Assembly (NCBI GenBank): GCA_022376515.1
Contig: WTXI01000062.1
Coordinates: 1 to 64,000 of the forward strand
DNA from: Lactifluus volemus
Taxonomy: Eukaryota; Basidiomycota; Agaricomycetes; Russulales; Russulaceae
DNA: 64,000 nt
Direction of reading: 5' to 3'
Shown here: positions 11,496 to 24,256 of the stretch, piece by piece
How positions within the stretch are numbered: the stretch's first letter is position 1
Layout: each line of letters begins with the position of its first letter
Position numbers and translations under genes: made by a program
The notes under the pieces: generated by a model
What the model was told of the DNA's origin: nothing
What the model saw: the letters and a program-made list of their open reading frames with translations, nothing else
Databases searched by the model: none

Positions 11496-13080
11496 TCCAA
11501 GTTCCAACTCGAGCTTGCCGCCTCTTGCCGCCCTTCATTTGGGTCCTAATCCATACCCTCTCTCGTTTGTTGGCAAGAACGGCCCTGGACTCCATTCGAC
11601 CGCTATTCACCAAACTCCCCCCCCTGCTGCCAATCCTCTTTACGCAAATCATCAGTTCACCTTTCCCCCGCCTCTGCATCATATGATAACTCTCTTGACT
11701 ATTCTGCCCGCTCAGGCGGAGCTTCTTTCCACAGGTGTGATCCTATCGGACCGTGCTCTACCACTCCTGGCCATATATCAAGATACGCAGGTTCCACATG
11801 ATCACAGAACCGTTGCACGCTATGCTCAATCTTACAACTTGTGCGGTGACCCCCAAGACTATCCTGTTCCGCTGTCACCTATTGGCGTCGACTATGGCCA
11901 TAATATCGACAACAGGTACGCTCCATTTTTGACTCTCCGTGCCGCCCGCCTGTGGATTGACTCGCTATCCGGAAGTCCGTGTCATACTCGAACAATCATC
12001 CGGGATACACAAATGGATACAATCACCACCCTCTTACGTTGAGCTTTGACACACAGAGCCAACAAAGATGCGGATCAAGCGCAAGCGAGACAGGTAGCAC
12101 CACGAGCCGCAGCCAACGTTCTTTGGCTACCTCTTCGAGCGTGCATCTCCCCTTGCCAATGGATCACCGGCAATCGTTCTCCCGCCCCGCAACGGCCGAC
12201 GGCGCGGTCGCGGACAGTTCGTCTGCCTTTGGACCCATGTCTCTTGACGAATCTGAAGTTCTCGCTGGTTTCGGTGAGGGTGCACCCTTCTTTGACAACT
12301 CGATTACCCACGGGAGTGGCTCCGTTCATCATAATCCAACATGGGGCGATGGCCCTACACCTCGTGCGAGCCCGTGCGATGCTCCCCGTGCCACTGGCAA
12401 GAAGAGCTCTCAGCAGCAGCAACAGTGAGGGTAACCGCAAGGACAAGCGGGAAATGGACCTGCCATGACGCCAGCCAGTCTCACAGAGCTGAAGGAAATG
12501 GGATCAATACATGGTAACATCCCTCTCTGGCTCTGGCCAACCGACCGCGGTACACGAGCATCTCCCAAATGGGAGCCCCACGTGCGCGCGGGCTTACACG
12601 AGTGTCAAGACGCCTTCTGCTGGAACTGCCCGTTGGAATGATCGCATGCATGGCCAGAACGGCAGTCAGCCTCAGCCACAGAGCGGTGCAGGGTTAACAA
12701 TGTACCGTACGGAGGACAAGCTGGATACTCGCGGGCACATAACCATACGGATGACCTGCGTCGCTATGAGCAAGCTGTGCTCGCACGGCGCGCACCACTC
12801 ACGTTTCACCTTGCACCTCGCCGGCCCGGTAATACTACGACCACCAGCATCTGCCAACGCTACCATCTTACCCCCTTCTACCCCAGCTTCAGATAAGGGT
12901 GCTCTGTCGAGCCCTGCGGGAAGCGGTAGTAGCAGCGACAGGAGTATTCACGAGTGACCACTGGACTAGCTCGAGGGGCTCTCCAGTATCTGGCCTTGGC
13001 GGCAGCGGATGGCTCAAGGTTGACGAGACGGATGGGCTTCCCAAGTGGACGTGCGGGTCTCGTCGCGCTGTAGGATTAAA
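11496..13080 (+). pseudogene. Transcription factor pseudogene 2 (zinc fingers deleted)
   Basis: Starts inside exon 4 of the TF at AGTTCCAACTCGAGC and runs to the equivalent of the stop at GGATTAA. Both C2H2 fingers and the Zn2Cys6 cluster are gone, so no DNA-binding function remains. Exon 5-like sequence is also disrupted, with a TGA after the glutamine codons at about 12428 and several deletions, for example near 12590 and 12990. The exon 4/5 donor site has changed from AACAAG/GTGCG to AACAG/GTACG, which breaks the phase seen in unit 1. Confidence 0.85.
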
Positions 13081-13533
13081 CTGGTCTCTCCGAGGAATGA
13101 GAGATATGAGATCATGGGCGAGCAGTCACGATATATGGTTGACTTTATGAGTAGTTCTATTCTCTTTACCTTTTATCTAGTTTCTTGACAACAGGTATAA
13201 TCTGCGTGGGTCTTATTGCATTGAGCCTGTTTCCTATCAATTTCTTGTTACGTCAAACACGATGTTCTTGTCACGACTCACGACTTTACTACAGTACCCT
13301 CTTTGATGGATTTTTTTTTTTTTTGCCTCAATGATGACAAACATTTCACGATTGATGATACGCCGTTTTTCCCCCTATAGCTCTCCTCCTCTGTTTTCCC
13401 GTGCTTTTGTTGTACTGTAACAAGTGACAAGTTTAAGTGTGCCAACCTCCCAGTGAGATTTTATTTGCTCGAACCAAACAAGCTTTGACGTGGCCCGCAT
13501 ATAATTTACTCATTTACAGTCCTCCCGTCTGTC
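13081..13533 (+). other. TF to HSP10 spacer, unit 2
   Basis: Diverged copy of 2583-3072 with the same poly-T run (near 13310) and GTGAGATTTTATTTG block; the CACGTG palindrome has become CCCAGTG. I see nothing else in it. Confidence 0.4.
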
Positions 13534-14030
13534 ATGTTGATGTGCACTCGTTCATTTTGTCCTTTCTAACTCATGTTGCAAAAAGTCTGCCTAGGCTATC
13601 TTCAAGTCGATCAGGTCTCTCGTCCCCCTCCTCGACCGCGTCCTCGTCCAACTGAAACCGTACTTTTTTTTTTTGGGCTCCTCCCTCTCTCTCATGACAC
13701 ACACACAATATATATTAGAAAACTGCTACTGGAATCTTCCTACCGACTTCTGCCACGTCGAGTCCACTTTCCAGAAGCTACCGTGATCGCGGTCGGACCT
13801 GGTGCACCGGATAAAGAAGGTCGGATCGTGCCCACGTTGGTCAAGGCGGGTGATAGGGTGTTGTTACCTGGTTGGGGAGGGAATGCGATCAAAGTAGGCG
13901 AATATGTGCGTTTTCTTTTTCTTTTTTAATTCTTTTTCCCTTCCACTCTTTCAACTCGAGGATGATGATGGCCATATAGGAATATCATCTGTTCAAGGAT
14001 TCGGAGATTTTGGCAAAGATTGAAGAGTAG
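13534..14030 (+). pseudogene. HSP10 pseudogene 2
   Basis: The ATG at 13534 is no longer followed by a GT donor (ATGTTGATG instead of ATGGTACG), and exon 2 has lost 10 bp (CGCTTCAAAC in unit 1), which shifts the frame after VLVQ. Exons 3 and 4 are still open and end EYHLFKDSEILAKIEE, so decay appears recent. Confidence 0.85.
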
Positions 14031-14859
14031 AGAAGACCCTTCTTGTTAGATGTCGACACGCTCATACTTATTTGTATGAGCGAGCGATGAAAAAAGATAA
14101 AACGTTTGTCGTGAAATTCGTATTTCTTTCATGGGTCTTTCATGTTTCCTTTCAATCCCCTCCCCTCCCCCCTCCCATCCCTACCTTCCTAACCCCCATT
14201 GCATATATTTACCGCATAGCAATCTATAGCATCACCACTCATCATGCTTTCTTCGTTGACAGTGCGCCGGCATTCCACCAAGCAGTTGGCAAAGCCTATC
14301 TTCGTCTTGGTTATCCATGCCGACAGTAAGTGAAAATATACGAGTGGTGAAAAAACCGAGCCGGGTCACCCCACATCAGACCCTCCAGGACTTGCATTTA
14401 GGAAAGTCCGCGGGACGTTAAGACTTTGAGGCGCATTCGAATGAGCACGTTTTTACCAAACCCCGTTGCCACTGCCTACCCACACTGGTCCTTGTTCGCA
14501 GTCTCGTGCGCGTGCATAGTTAGAAGTGAGGTCCCTTGAGATCAAGTGGTTTGGTTTTGTCTGCCGTCATCGTCGTGGTATGTGTGGGGTTGTCCATGGA
14601 TGCTCTCTGGCAGCATGAACCTGAATCCGCCTGGTACATTCCCTAAATGAGCTGCACGTGGAATGGCTCCTCCATGTAGCGCCCAGTTGGAGGTTTCCGA
14701 CGGACCCTCCGATCGCACGCTTTTCAGATCATGCAGCATAGCACCTCAAGTCTGTCAGTTATTAAGTTAAACTTGACGCCGTTCCGCTCCATACCGACTT
14801 GGGAGTCATGGCCTGAACAGGCACGGCGCTTATCTCCATGCCCACACGCCACTACTTAT
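14031..14859 (+). promoter_or_regulatory. Upstream region of NLR2, left part
   Basis: Counterpart of 3592-4471. It keeps the GCATATATTTACCGCAT block near 14203 and CAGTTATTAAGTTAAA near 14756. No gene is supported. Confidence 0.35.
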
Positions 14860-15142
14860 CAGCCATCACCTGACCCATCAAGCATCAGATACGAATCCAA
14901 TGGGGGCATGGGAGGAAAAATTCACATCACGTGTATATTACATGTACATAGCTACAAGCAAGTCTAGTCCATTCTTGGGTCTGCGACTCCGCGAGCATCG
15001 TCAAGAACATGTAACGCTCACCTTTTTGGAAGGAGGAGTATCTCACATTGCCTGATGTATCAGGCGTTGATGTGATGATTTTGGGCATCAGATGCTGAGT
15101 TTCATCAGATGCCGGGTCAGACCTGGCATCATGACAACCCTG
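14860..15142. mobile_element. 283-bp insertion with CAG...CTG ends upstream of NLR2 (MITE candidate)
   Basis: Present only in unit 2, between CACGCCACTAC and TATTTCTCACC, which are nearly adjacent in units 3-5. It begins CAGCC and ends CCCTG. Both ends carry a related CTGACCC...GCATC(A/T)GAT block in inverted orientation, and the interior has a perfect hairpin, GCCTGAT-GT-ATCAGGC, near 15050. A clear target duplication is not visible; TTA flanks both sides. It has no coding capacity. It lies about 50 bp before the NLR2 start codon, so it replaces most of the proximal promoter. Confidence 0.55.
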
Positions 15143-15193
15143 TTAATATTTCTCACCTAGTTTTCCACCACCTCCTACAACACCCTTGTCTTC

Positions 15194-18100
15194 ATGTCAT
15201 CCACAACACAGATTTCGTCCTCCAACCACCGATTGATTCTCGACACTTTAGACGACTATGCCAGGCAGACCGGAATAGATCTCACAAAAAATCCCTTCAC
15301 CTATCAGTTCCAGAACTGCGTCTCACCTCGAGCCATCCTTGATCTACTTGAAGAAAGGGCAATGGCCTTCAAAGAGTACCGGGAAGGAAATCGGAACTTG
15401 ATCAGGTGGCTTAACCCCATAGTACAAGCTCTCCTTGGGTTTGTTGGCGTCTTTGGCCCACCCGCCAGTCTGGTACGTCAGAGGCCATCGGTTCGTCTTA
15501 TTGTTTTCTTATACTTATGTCTACAGGTGCCATCGCCACATGCAAAACCTGCAAGAGCAATCCTTTGTGGCGTGGAGGTACTCCTCGTGGTAGGTATTTC
15601 GTTCGGTCTTCTTCCGCGTCATTGTAATATTTGAGTATATCAGACGGCTGTTGACGTTGGCGCAAGTTATGACTTGCTCGTTGACCTTTTCGAATGTGTC
15701 GGAAATTTCCTTCAACGCCTCCGTATTTATACCAGGGTGCCATTCAACTCTGCAATGACCGATATAATCGTCAAGATATTGGTCGAAGTGTTGTCCGTTC
15801 TCGCCCTCGCGACTAAACAAATAAAGCAAGGTCGGCTTAGTAAGTCTTCACTTTCCCACACATTCCAAAAGTACGAACATGGCATAGAGAAATTCGCCAA
15901 GAAGCTATTGGGAGAGAGAGATATCGAAGCTGTGCTCCGGAGGATGGACCGCCTCACTCTGGATGAGACTCGAATGACAGTAGCTCAAACATTTGAGCTC
16001 GTCCATGGTCTCGTCAATAATATGAAAGTAGTTGTGGATGGTACGCAACCCTCATATGGGTGGCTGTGAAACAATTGACCAAGGCTACTGTGCGAGTAGA
16101 AAGCAACGCGTCAACCAGTCACATGCAGCAAGCTTTGGGTATGTTCACATGCGTGACCTTATCACTGCTTAGAATATCAATCCCACTCACTCCTTACCAG
16201 TTACGGCGCAAGAGACGACAATCGAGATGAACAAGATGAAACGTCTGTTCTAGGTTATCTCATCGACCGCTATTAGACTCAACATACATCCCAGGTGATC
16301 AATTGCAGAAGGATATCCGAATGTGGCTCTCCCCTCCCGATCCATCGACAAACCACAACATCGCACGCACAGCTCACCACAATGGAACTGCTGCCTGGTT
16401 TATCCAAAGTGAGACATTCCAGAAATGGAAATCGTCGGGTGCCCTTTTATGCATACATGGTATACGTGCGTATTGTGCCCCATCTTCCATCCTCGTTCTT
16501 CTGAAAGCAACATGCTGCTCGTCTTGCAGCGGGCTCGGGAAAGAGTGTGCTATGGTATGTGTCATCCTCACATCTCTTGTCTAGCTCATTCATATTATGA
16601 AATAGTTCCAGTATCATACAAGACGCCAAAGTGAACTTCGATTCAGGATCGGCCCTGTTGGGGTATTTCTATTTTGATTTCGGGGATATCGCCAAGCAGG
16701 ACGTCCGCGGCCTGCTCACCTCTCTCCTCGTCCAGCTCAGCGCCAAATCCGATCCTTGCAATAACACCCTTTCTCAGTTGTATTCGCAACACAATCCAGG
16801 ATCCCACCCGCCTGATGATCAGGCACTCACAGCATGCCTCAAGCAAATGATCAAGCTCCCAGGACTGCCTGATATTTACATAATCGTGGACGGACTCGAC
16901 GAATGTCCAAATACATCTGGATTTCCGACCGCACGCGAGAGGGTGCTCGATCTCGTGGATGAGCTTGTTCACTTAGACCTTCCAAATCTACGAATTTGTG
17001 TAACCAGTCGCCCGGACGCCGACATCCTAACGGCTCTGAGACCTCTAACGTCTCTCCGTGTGTCCCTTCATGATGAAATAGGACAAGGGGAGGATATTCT
17101 TGATTACATCAGCGCGGTCGTCCATTCAGATCGGACGATGCGGGAATGGAGTGCAGAGGACAAGCAACATGTAATTAATGTTCTCTCTGCGAGAGCAGGC
17201 GGAACGTAAGTCATGGACATGATCATGTCTTGCGACCGTGTCTTATCTGACTTCACCGGACAGGTTCCGCTGGGTATTTTCTCAGCTGGACACTCTGCGT
17301 CGTAGTCCTCCCGCGGCAATTCGGCGTATTCTGGATGAGATGCCTGGTGCCTTGGACGCGACTTATGAGCGGACTTTGCTCGGGATCGAGAAGAAGAAAC
17401 GAGAATACGTTCGTCGCCTGTTCCAATGTCTCTTGGCTTCCGTTCGCCCTCTTCGGGTTGAAGAGCTCGCGAACGCTTTTGCGGTTCGATTTGTCGCCAA
17501 TAAGCTTCCCCGATATTACGAAGATTGGTACCCAGAAGACCCCCACGCTGTTTTATCCGCATGTTCAAGTTTGATCGTCACTGTTAATGTCGACGGATCG
17601 CCAATCATCCAATTCTCCCATATCTCTGTCCGGGAGTACTTGACATCGGATCGCCTGGCCAATGCAGGGAAGGATCTTTCCCGCTATCACGTCTCTCTCC
17701 AGTCTGCGCATACCATGCTCGCACAGGCTTCTCTCGGCATCCTACTCCATCTTGACAATCACATTGACAAGAAGCGTATGGAGAAGTTCCCATTTGCAAA
17801 TTACGCTGCTCGCCACTGGGTCGACCACGCTCGGTTCGAAAAGGTAGTGGAGAATATCCAGGACGCGATGGAGCGTCTTTTTGACCGGGGCAAGCCACAT
17901 TTTCGAACATGGGTCTGGATATACGATATTGACAACCCTTTCCGTGAGCACATGTCCGCGACTCACCCAAGACGACCGCCGGCTACCGGGCTATACTATG
18001 CCATACTTTGTGGTTTCCGCAGCCTTGTTGAGCATCTTCTCGTCATCAATTCAAGAGATGTCAATACCGTGGGAGGCTACTACGGTACTTGCTTGCAAGC

Positions 18101-20147
18101 TGGCCTCGCCAATGCCGATATCGTGCTGCTGCTCCTCAATCACGGTGCAGACGTGAATTCCCCTGGCCGGCCCGGGAGTTCTCCATTACACTTCGCATCA
18201 GAACGCGGACGTCGTGACCACGTGGAGGTTTTACTCGAACACCACGCAGATGTCAACATACGGGACAAAAATGAAATGACCCCACTGTACCTTGCGTCAT
18301 GTCGAGGCGAGTTTGAGATCGTACAAGCATTACTACGATATGGCGCAGATGTAAATTGTCGCGACAAATCCGGTTTCACCCCATTGCATGCAGCATCGAT
18401 AGGTGGATCTCTGGCTATCGTGCGGGAGCTACTTCGCCACGGTGCAGGTGTAGCTATACAAGACCGTCGCCTTCGGACCGCACTGCACATGGCATCAATT
18501 TTTGGGCATCTCAATGTCGTAGAATTTCTTATCCAATCCGGTGCAGCCGTAGACACGAAAACGTGGAATGGAGACACTGCCTTATCTTCTGGATGTGGCA
18601 GCGACGGGAGTGTCGACGTTATACGCTTCTTGATCGATCACGGTGCAGATCCCAATTCCCAGGATAACAGGGGATATATCCCCTTCCATCAAGCATCAGC
18701 CAAAGGGCATCTCGACATCATCCGCTTACTACTGGACCTTATACCAGACATCGACGTGCGTGGCGAAAATCAAATGACGCCATTGATGCTGGCATCGTCC
18801 AACGGAATGGTCGAGGCTTCACGCTTCTTGATCGAGAATGGTGCAGACGTGAACTCTGCTGCTGACCACGGCTGGACTGCATCACAATTTGCATCCCAAA
18901 GTGGACATTCCGATGTTCTGCTACTTTTACTTGACCATGGCGCAGATATAAATGGTCAGACAAAACACCTCGAAACGCCACTGCATATCGCATCAGCGAA
19001 GGGGCACCTCGATGTTACCAAATTGCTGATTGAGCGTGGTGCAGCTATTGATAAGCGGAATGTGGATCAAACGACGCCACTGGGTGGTGCAGCTCGTTAC
19101 GGAGAACTCGAGATTGCCCGCTTACTAATCCGATGTGGCTCGAATCTGAACGCAGAAGCCAGAAACGGTCGGACCCCGTTGCATACAGCGGCACAATACG
19201 GGCATCTGGACATCGTGGAACTGTTACTGGAGTCGGGCGGAGATGTCAACGTGAGGGATAACAACAACAAGACTGCCTTAGACCTGGCGCTTGACAATGG
19301 GAAGCTCAATATTTCCAGGCTCTTTGCCGAGCGCATGGGAAGCGCAGATTCTTTGCGCCGCATTGAAGCTGCTGATGCGCTTCGCAGAGAACAGGGGACT
19401 TCATTATTTTCCACATTGGAATCGAAGGACTTTGATCTCTTACAGTCATTAGTTGACCGCGGCGCGGATGTCAATGAGCGAAATAGTTATGGCCAGTCAC
19501 CCTTGAACTTAGCCTCAGAGGACGGATGGCTGGAAGGCACCAAGTTTTTGGTCAAGCACGGTGCGAGAGTAGATTCCCAGGACAACGACGGACGGACTCC
19601 ATTGCATTGTGCAATACAGTCCGGACATTTGGAAGTCGTCCGTTTGTTGCTTGACCATGGCGCCGATGTGAACGCGAAAAAGAGGGGCCTTTGGACGTCG
19701 TTGCATGTCGCATCATCATGTATTGGTCACCCGGCAGCTCATATGGTCGTCAAGCTGCTACTTGAACGAGGTGCAGATATCCATGTTCTCAATGAAGATG
19801 GCCGGACACCGTCTCAAGAAGCATCACGACATGGACTTCGAGGGATTGTAAAGTTATTGTCGGAGTATAGCCATAATACACCATCGAACAGGTACTGTAA
19901 TCACTCTTCACGTCTAAATGTACCGCTTACTGGCTCTTCACTTTTCCGTTCGATACAGTACAATTGCCGCATAGCCAGTACAACTTCAGATTGCGGGGAT
20001 CTTCTGGTGTCGAAAACGAATGTGGGGGCGCAGAGAACGAACGCGCGCGGAGACAAAAGGAGCGAGGGGACGAAATCACACGGGGGAAAAGATTGGGGAA
20101 GCGCTTATGTGTCTCAGGCTTCGTATTTTGGTATATATGTAGATTAG
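15194..20147 (+). CDS. NLR2: Goodbye-NACHT-ankyrin STAND receptor with LTR-derived tail
   Basis: Exons: 15194-15472, 15537-15599, 15644-15839, 15888-16040, 16097-16138, 16201-16242, 16295-16465, 16530-16554, 16606-17205, 17264-20147; 1484 aa, the longest of the six. Walker A is GIPGSGKS and Walker B is YIIVDGLDE. Here the alternative acceptor CTCAG of intron 5 is destroyed, leaving only CCTTACCAG, which supports the exon 6 model used for all copies. A 4-bp loss removes the stop used by NLR1, so translation continues for 89 residues past SEYSHN; the last 47 are read from the inserted LTR and stop at TAG 20145-20147. Repeat 18 is enlarged (VASSCIGHPAAHMVV) compared with its paralogues. The altered tail may be tolerated or harmful; the remainder of the protein is open. 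Confidence 0.83.
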
Positions 20148-20463
20148 AGTGTGTGCTAAGGACTGAATAGATTTGTGTGGGTCAGAACGGCCGCTCGGTC
20201 TTGGCATGCACGAGGCAGGCTAGTGCCATGTGCTCAGAGGGACTAAGTATGCTAATGCTAAGTAAAAGGGGTCTGGGCAAGAATATGAATGGTATCTTAA
20301 TGAACGGCTGTGGGCGATCGCCCCCAACGGGGAGCGATCGTTGTCCACGCCGGCGGGCCCTCAGGGAGCCGCAGGCGTTGGAAATCCCGTCTCATGGTCC
20401 CAGTGCACGCTGCACGCCGTTCTCGGCTGCCAGCCTAGCTCCGTTCCGATTTGAATTTCCCCA
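20005..20463. mobile_element. Solo LTR candidate (459 bp)
   Basis: Found only in unit 2. The element starts TGGTGTCG and ends TTTCCCCA (TG...CA ends as in LTR retrotransposons) and is flanked on both sides by ATCTTC, a 6-bp target duplication; the empty site in units 1 and 5 reads GGGGATCTTCGC. Inside are a TATA-like GGTATATATG near 20130 and no long ORF of its own. Family assignment needs a repeat library. It supplies the stop codon and the last 47 residues of NLR2. Confidence 0.65.
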
Positions 20464-21060
20464 ATCTTCACTCTTTGCAGCTGAAACACTGCAGTGGCAC
20501 GTCTCGAGGCGAATGCTACAATATCTTGTGCCATTTCCCCTCCCAAATTATATAATGCCTTCATTCAGTTGTAGAGCTGAAGCCGTGGGACACAACCTCG
20601 AGCTTCTCACTCATCCGCACTGTATGATATTTTAGGTGGTTCTTCCAAGACCAACAAAGTCTCTACAAACCCGGAGAAAGGTTGACACGGTGTTACAGCA
20701 CAAGCCTGAATATCTCCTCATACTACCAATTCATTGCCTCTATGCCTCAGCTTGTCGTCAGTTTCGGTTGTCATGGATAATGCTACTCCCATTCGTTGTC
20801 GCAGGAGGAAGATAGATACGAAAATGGAAAGGAATAGGATCTGGAGAGAAACAGGCCCATTATGGTACGCGTGCATAACCTTAACATATCACATAACATA
20901 CGGGCAGCGGAAAGCCGCCACCTGCTCAAGACTGCACGTATACAGTACTACTATTCAATAATGAAGTTCGCGTCGAAGCAACGGCCCGGAGCGTCTTTGC
21001 AAGGACGAATAGAGCGGGGAAGCATGATCCATGATCCACAGGCATAACGTTACTGTCATT
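20464..21060 (+). other. NLR2 3' flank, no gene seen
   Basis: Diverged copy of 9290-9890. Near 21070 the sequence jumps from the TGTCATTCCGTCGAAAA block, which lies 3' of the GUP1 remnant, straight into AGAAGAAAGGAGCACC from the middle of that remnant, marking a deletion of about 0.9 kb relative to unit 1. Confidence 0.4.
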
Positions 21061-21850
21061 CCGTCGAAAAGAAGAAAGGAGCACCAGGGAAGGAGCAGCT
21101 GAAATCGAAGCACGGTCAATGTAGATGTAGATCATGGCTCGTCGATAGGAAGACATACCTTGAGCTAGATGAAGATGAGGTTCCAGAAGCCAACCATGAA
21201 CTCGGTGTGTGGGGCTCATACCACTCTATGTGCGCGCATGTTTGACATGAATTACAATTTCCATCGTAAGAAGTGAGATGAGGAAGTGCAGCACACATAG
21301 CACTGTCTCCGGCGGCGTGATAACTTTCGGATGTGTGAGCTTCATGTTAAAGAGAGGCGCCATCAACGCCATGCACGGCAAAGAATGAGATTACCCTCGC
21401 CCACCTGCAACATAAAGTCATTGAAGGTGCTTATAGTTCTCGCGATGTAGGGCGTGGGGTAGAGTGGGTAGGCAAGATAGTTTTGAAAGCTGTACGTGAC
21501 GCCCGGATGAAATACGGCGGCGCGCTTCTTGTCGGCAACTGTGTCCCCCGGCTGCGGTGAGTGAGTAGATAATCCCGCCATACATAAAAGGAGAAGCTGC
21601 CATACGTATGCGATGGCGGGGGATTACACGCCCAGTGAAAGAAATGCGTAGCATGGTGATGCTGGAACTAACATGCCAGCACGGGTATAATACACCCCTC
21701 CACCCATCCTGTGGAGGTTATCGGCATTACAGATAGCGAAAATGCGAGAACAACCTTCGACGTACAGCTTGAACACGGGTTTGCAAATTGTGGCGTTGAA
21801 AGGCCACGTGACAGGTTCACAAAGCCCAGGCCGTTTCTTTCTGTCTAGGG
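21061..21850 (-). pseudogene. GUP1-like remnant, unit 2 (3' half deleted)
   Basis: Keeps only the part from the WHV-like block and YSFQNYLAYPLYP to LLLPWCSFLL; the block with the catalytic histidine and the C-terminal membrane segments are deleted. The TAG common to the array is at 21165-21167. Confidence 0.75.
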
Positions 21851-21928
21851 AAAGGCCGACAGAGGGAGGTGATGGTTCGTCTCTTGTGGAAAGAGGCTGA
21901 GATGAGGAACAGGGAAAAGCCTGCAGTG

Positions 21929-24256
21929 ACCACAAGGTGTTTCTGTCTGTCAAGCCACTCTCACCCATCCACAACATGTAGGATATTCACTCCCGTAAGT
22001 CTCACACACCATCTTCACCGACCCCTGTCAGTGAAACTGAATATTTCTCCCTCCACTCCAGATACCGGAGATTATTCTTTTCTCATCACTCCCTCTGCCC
22101 CACCCTCGCTTACACTCCCATCATTCTCACTTAGCGATATCCTCTCAAGACACATAAATAAATGCCACCCTAATGAGAAACCTCTCGTTTCCTCAACTCC
22201 TTTACGTCGCAAAGGTTCCGCATCGGCGAGCAGAGCCACCACTTCAAAGTAGCCATGCGACCAATGTGTTCAGTCCAGCTTGCGATGCGATGGTGCCAGT
22301 TATTTCTGTTAGTCTTCAATCTCTTTCTCTTGCCCATTCTCACTCTTATATCTAGCAAAGTGTGTCCACAGAAAGGCAGATGCACATTCCACCTCCAGAC
22401 CGCTCCCCTCGGTCCTGGCCACCCAGCCCGTCCCTCTCACGACACTTCCAACTCGAGCTTGCCGCCTCTTGCCGCCCTTCAATCGGGTCCTAATCCATAC
22501 CCTCTCTCAGATCCACCATTTGTTGGCAAGAACGGCCCTGGACTCCATTCGACCGCTATTTCCCAAACTCCCGCCCCTGCTGCCAATCCTCTTTACGCAA
22601 ACCATCATTTCACCTTTCCCCCACCTCTGCAAGCCTCTGCACCATATGATAACTCTCTTGGCTATTCTGCCCGCTACCTTGCTCAGGCGGGTCTTCTTTC
22701 CCGGACAGGGGTAATCCCATCAGACTGTTCTCCATCACTCCCGGCCATATATCACGATACGCAGGTTCCACATGATCACAGCACCGTTGCACGCTATGCC
22801 CAATCTTACAATTCGTGCGGCGACCCTTAAGACTATCCTGTTCCGTCGTCACCTATCAGCGTCGACTACGGGTTTGATATAGACAACAAGGTGCGCTCCA
22901 TTTTTGACTCTCTGCACTGCCTGCCTGTCGATTGACTCACTACCCGAAAGTCCGTGTCACACTCGAACAATCATCCAGGATACACAAATGGATACAATCA
23001 CCATCCACTTACGTTGAGCTTTGACACCCAAAGCCACCAACGATGCGAATCAAGCGCAAGAGAGACAGGTGGCACCACAAGCCGCAGCCAACCTTCTTTG
23101 GCTACCTCTTCAAGCGTGCATCTCCCCTTGCCAATGGATTACCCGCAATCATTCTCCCGCCCCGCAACGACCGACGTTGCGGTCCCGGACCGTGAGGGCT
23201 TTTCGTCTGCCTTTGGACTCTTCTCTTGACGAACTCGAAGTTCTCGCTGGTTTTGGTGAGGGTGCACCCTTCTTTGACAGCTCGATTACCCACGGGAGTG
23301 GTTCCATTTATCATAATCCAACATGGGGCGATGGCCCTACACCTGGTGAGAACCCGTGCGATGAAGGACAACAAACCAGCGCATCAACCACGAGCCAGGG
23401 CCCTCCCCGTGCCACTGGAAAGAAGGGACCTCAGCAGCAGCAACAGGGAGGGAGACCGTAAGGACAAGCGGGAAATGTACCTGCAATGACGCCGGCGAGT
23501 CTCAAGGAGTTGAAGGAAATATGGAATCAATATATGAGAACACCCCTCTCCGGCTCTGGCCAACACCCGCCGCACACGAGCATCACCCAAATGGGAGCCC
23601 AAAACGTGGGCGTGGGTTTACACGAGTCTCAAGCCTGCCGAGTCTCAAGCGCCTACCGCCGGATGGGGTGATCCCATGCGTGGCCAGAACGGCAGTCAGC
23701 TTCAGCCACAGACCGGTGCCGGGGTTAACAATGTACAGCACGGAGGACAAGCTAGATACCCGCGATCACATAGGCATATGGACGATCTGCGTAGCTGTGA
23801 CAAAGCTGTACTCACACGGCACGCACCACTCACGCTTCACCTTTCACCTTGCCGGTGCGGTGATACTACGTCGACTGGACCACCGGCAACCGCACCATCC
23901 TCTGTCAACACTACCACCTCACCCCCTTCTGTGCCAGCTTCGGATAAGGGTGCTCGGTCGAGCCCTGCGGGAAGCGGTAGTAGTAGCGACCGGAGTATGA
24001 GAGTATTCACGGACGACCACGCGACTAGGTGGCAGCGGATCGCTCGGGGTTGACGACGTGTCGCGACCGACGTAAAAACGTATTCCCTCGCAGACACTTG
24101 GGCCAGAACATAGGAAGCGTCCGGCGACAGCGAATTTGCCGTACGGTGGGCGTGAGGTGATATGCAACAAAGAAGTCACGTGATGCTGCTGGCCGCGCGA
24201 GACGGATGACTTGCCAAGTGGACGCGGCCCGGGGTCTCGTCGCGCTGCTGGATTAA
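21929..24256 (+). pseudogene. Transcription factor pseudogene 3
   Basis: Full-length but dead copy. The start codon is replaced (CTGCAGTGACCAC instead of ATGGCTGGCGACCAC), most of finger 2 is deleted after GATACCGGAGAT near 22070, exon 3 has CATAAATAA in place of the finger histidine region, and TAG occurs before the Zn2Cys6 cysteines near 22250. Exon 5 carries further frame breaks. Confidence 0.88.

Larger units (their letters stand above)
11496..21850. repeat. Tandem unit 2
   Basis: Second copy of the unit. Differences from unit 1: TF exons 1-3 are missing at the left junction, a 283-bp insertion lies upstream of NLR2, a 459-bp solo-LTR candidate lies at the end of NLR2, and the 3' half of the GUP1 remnant is deleted by a join at about 21070. 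Confidence 0.85.
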
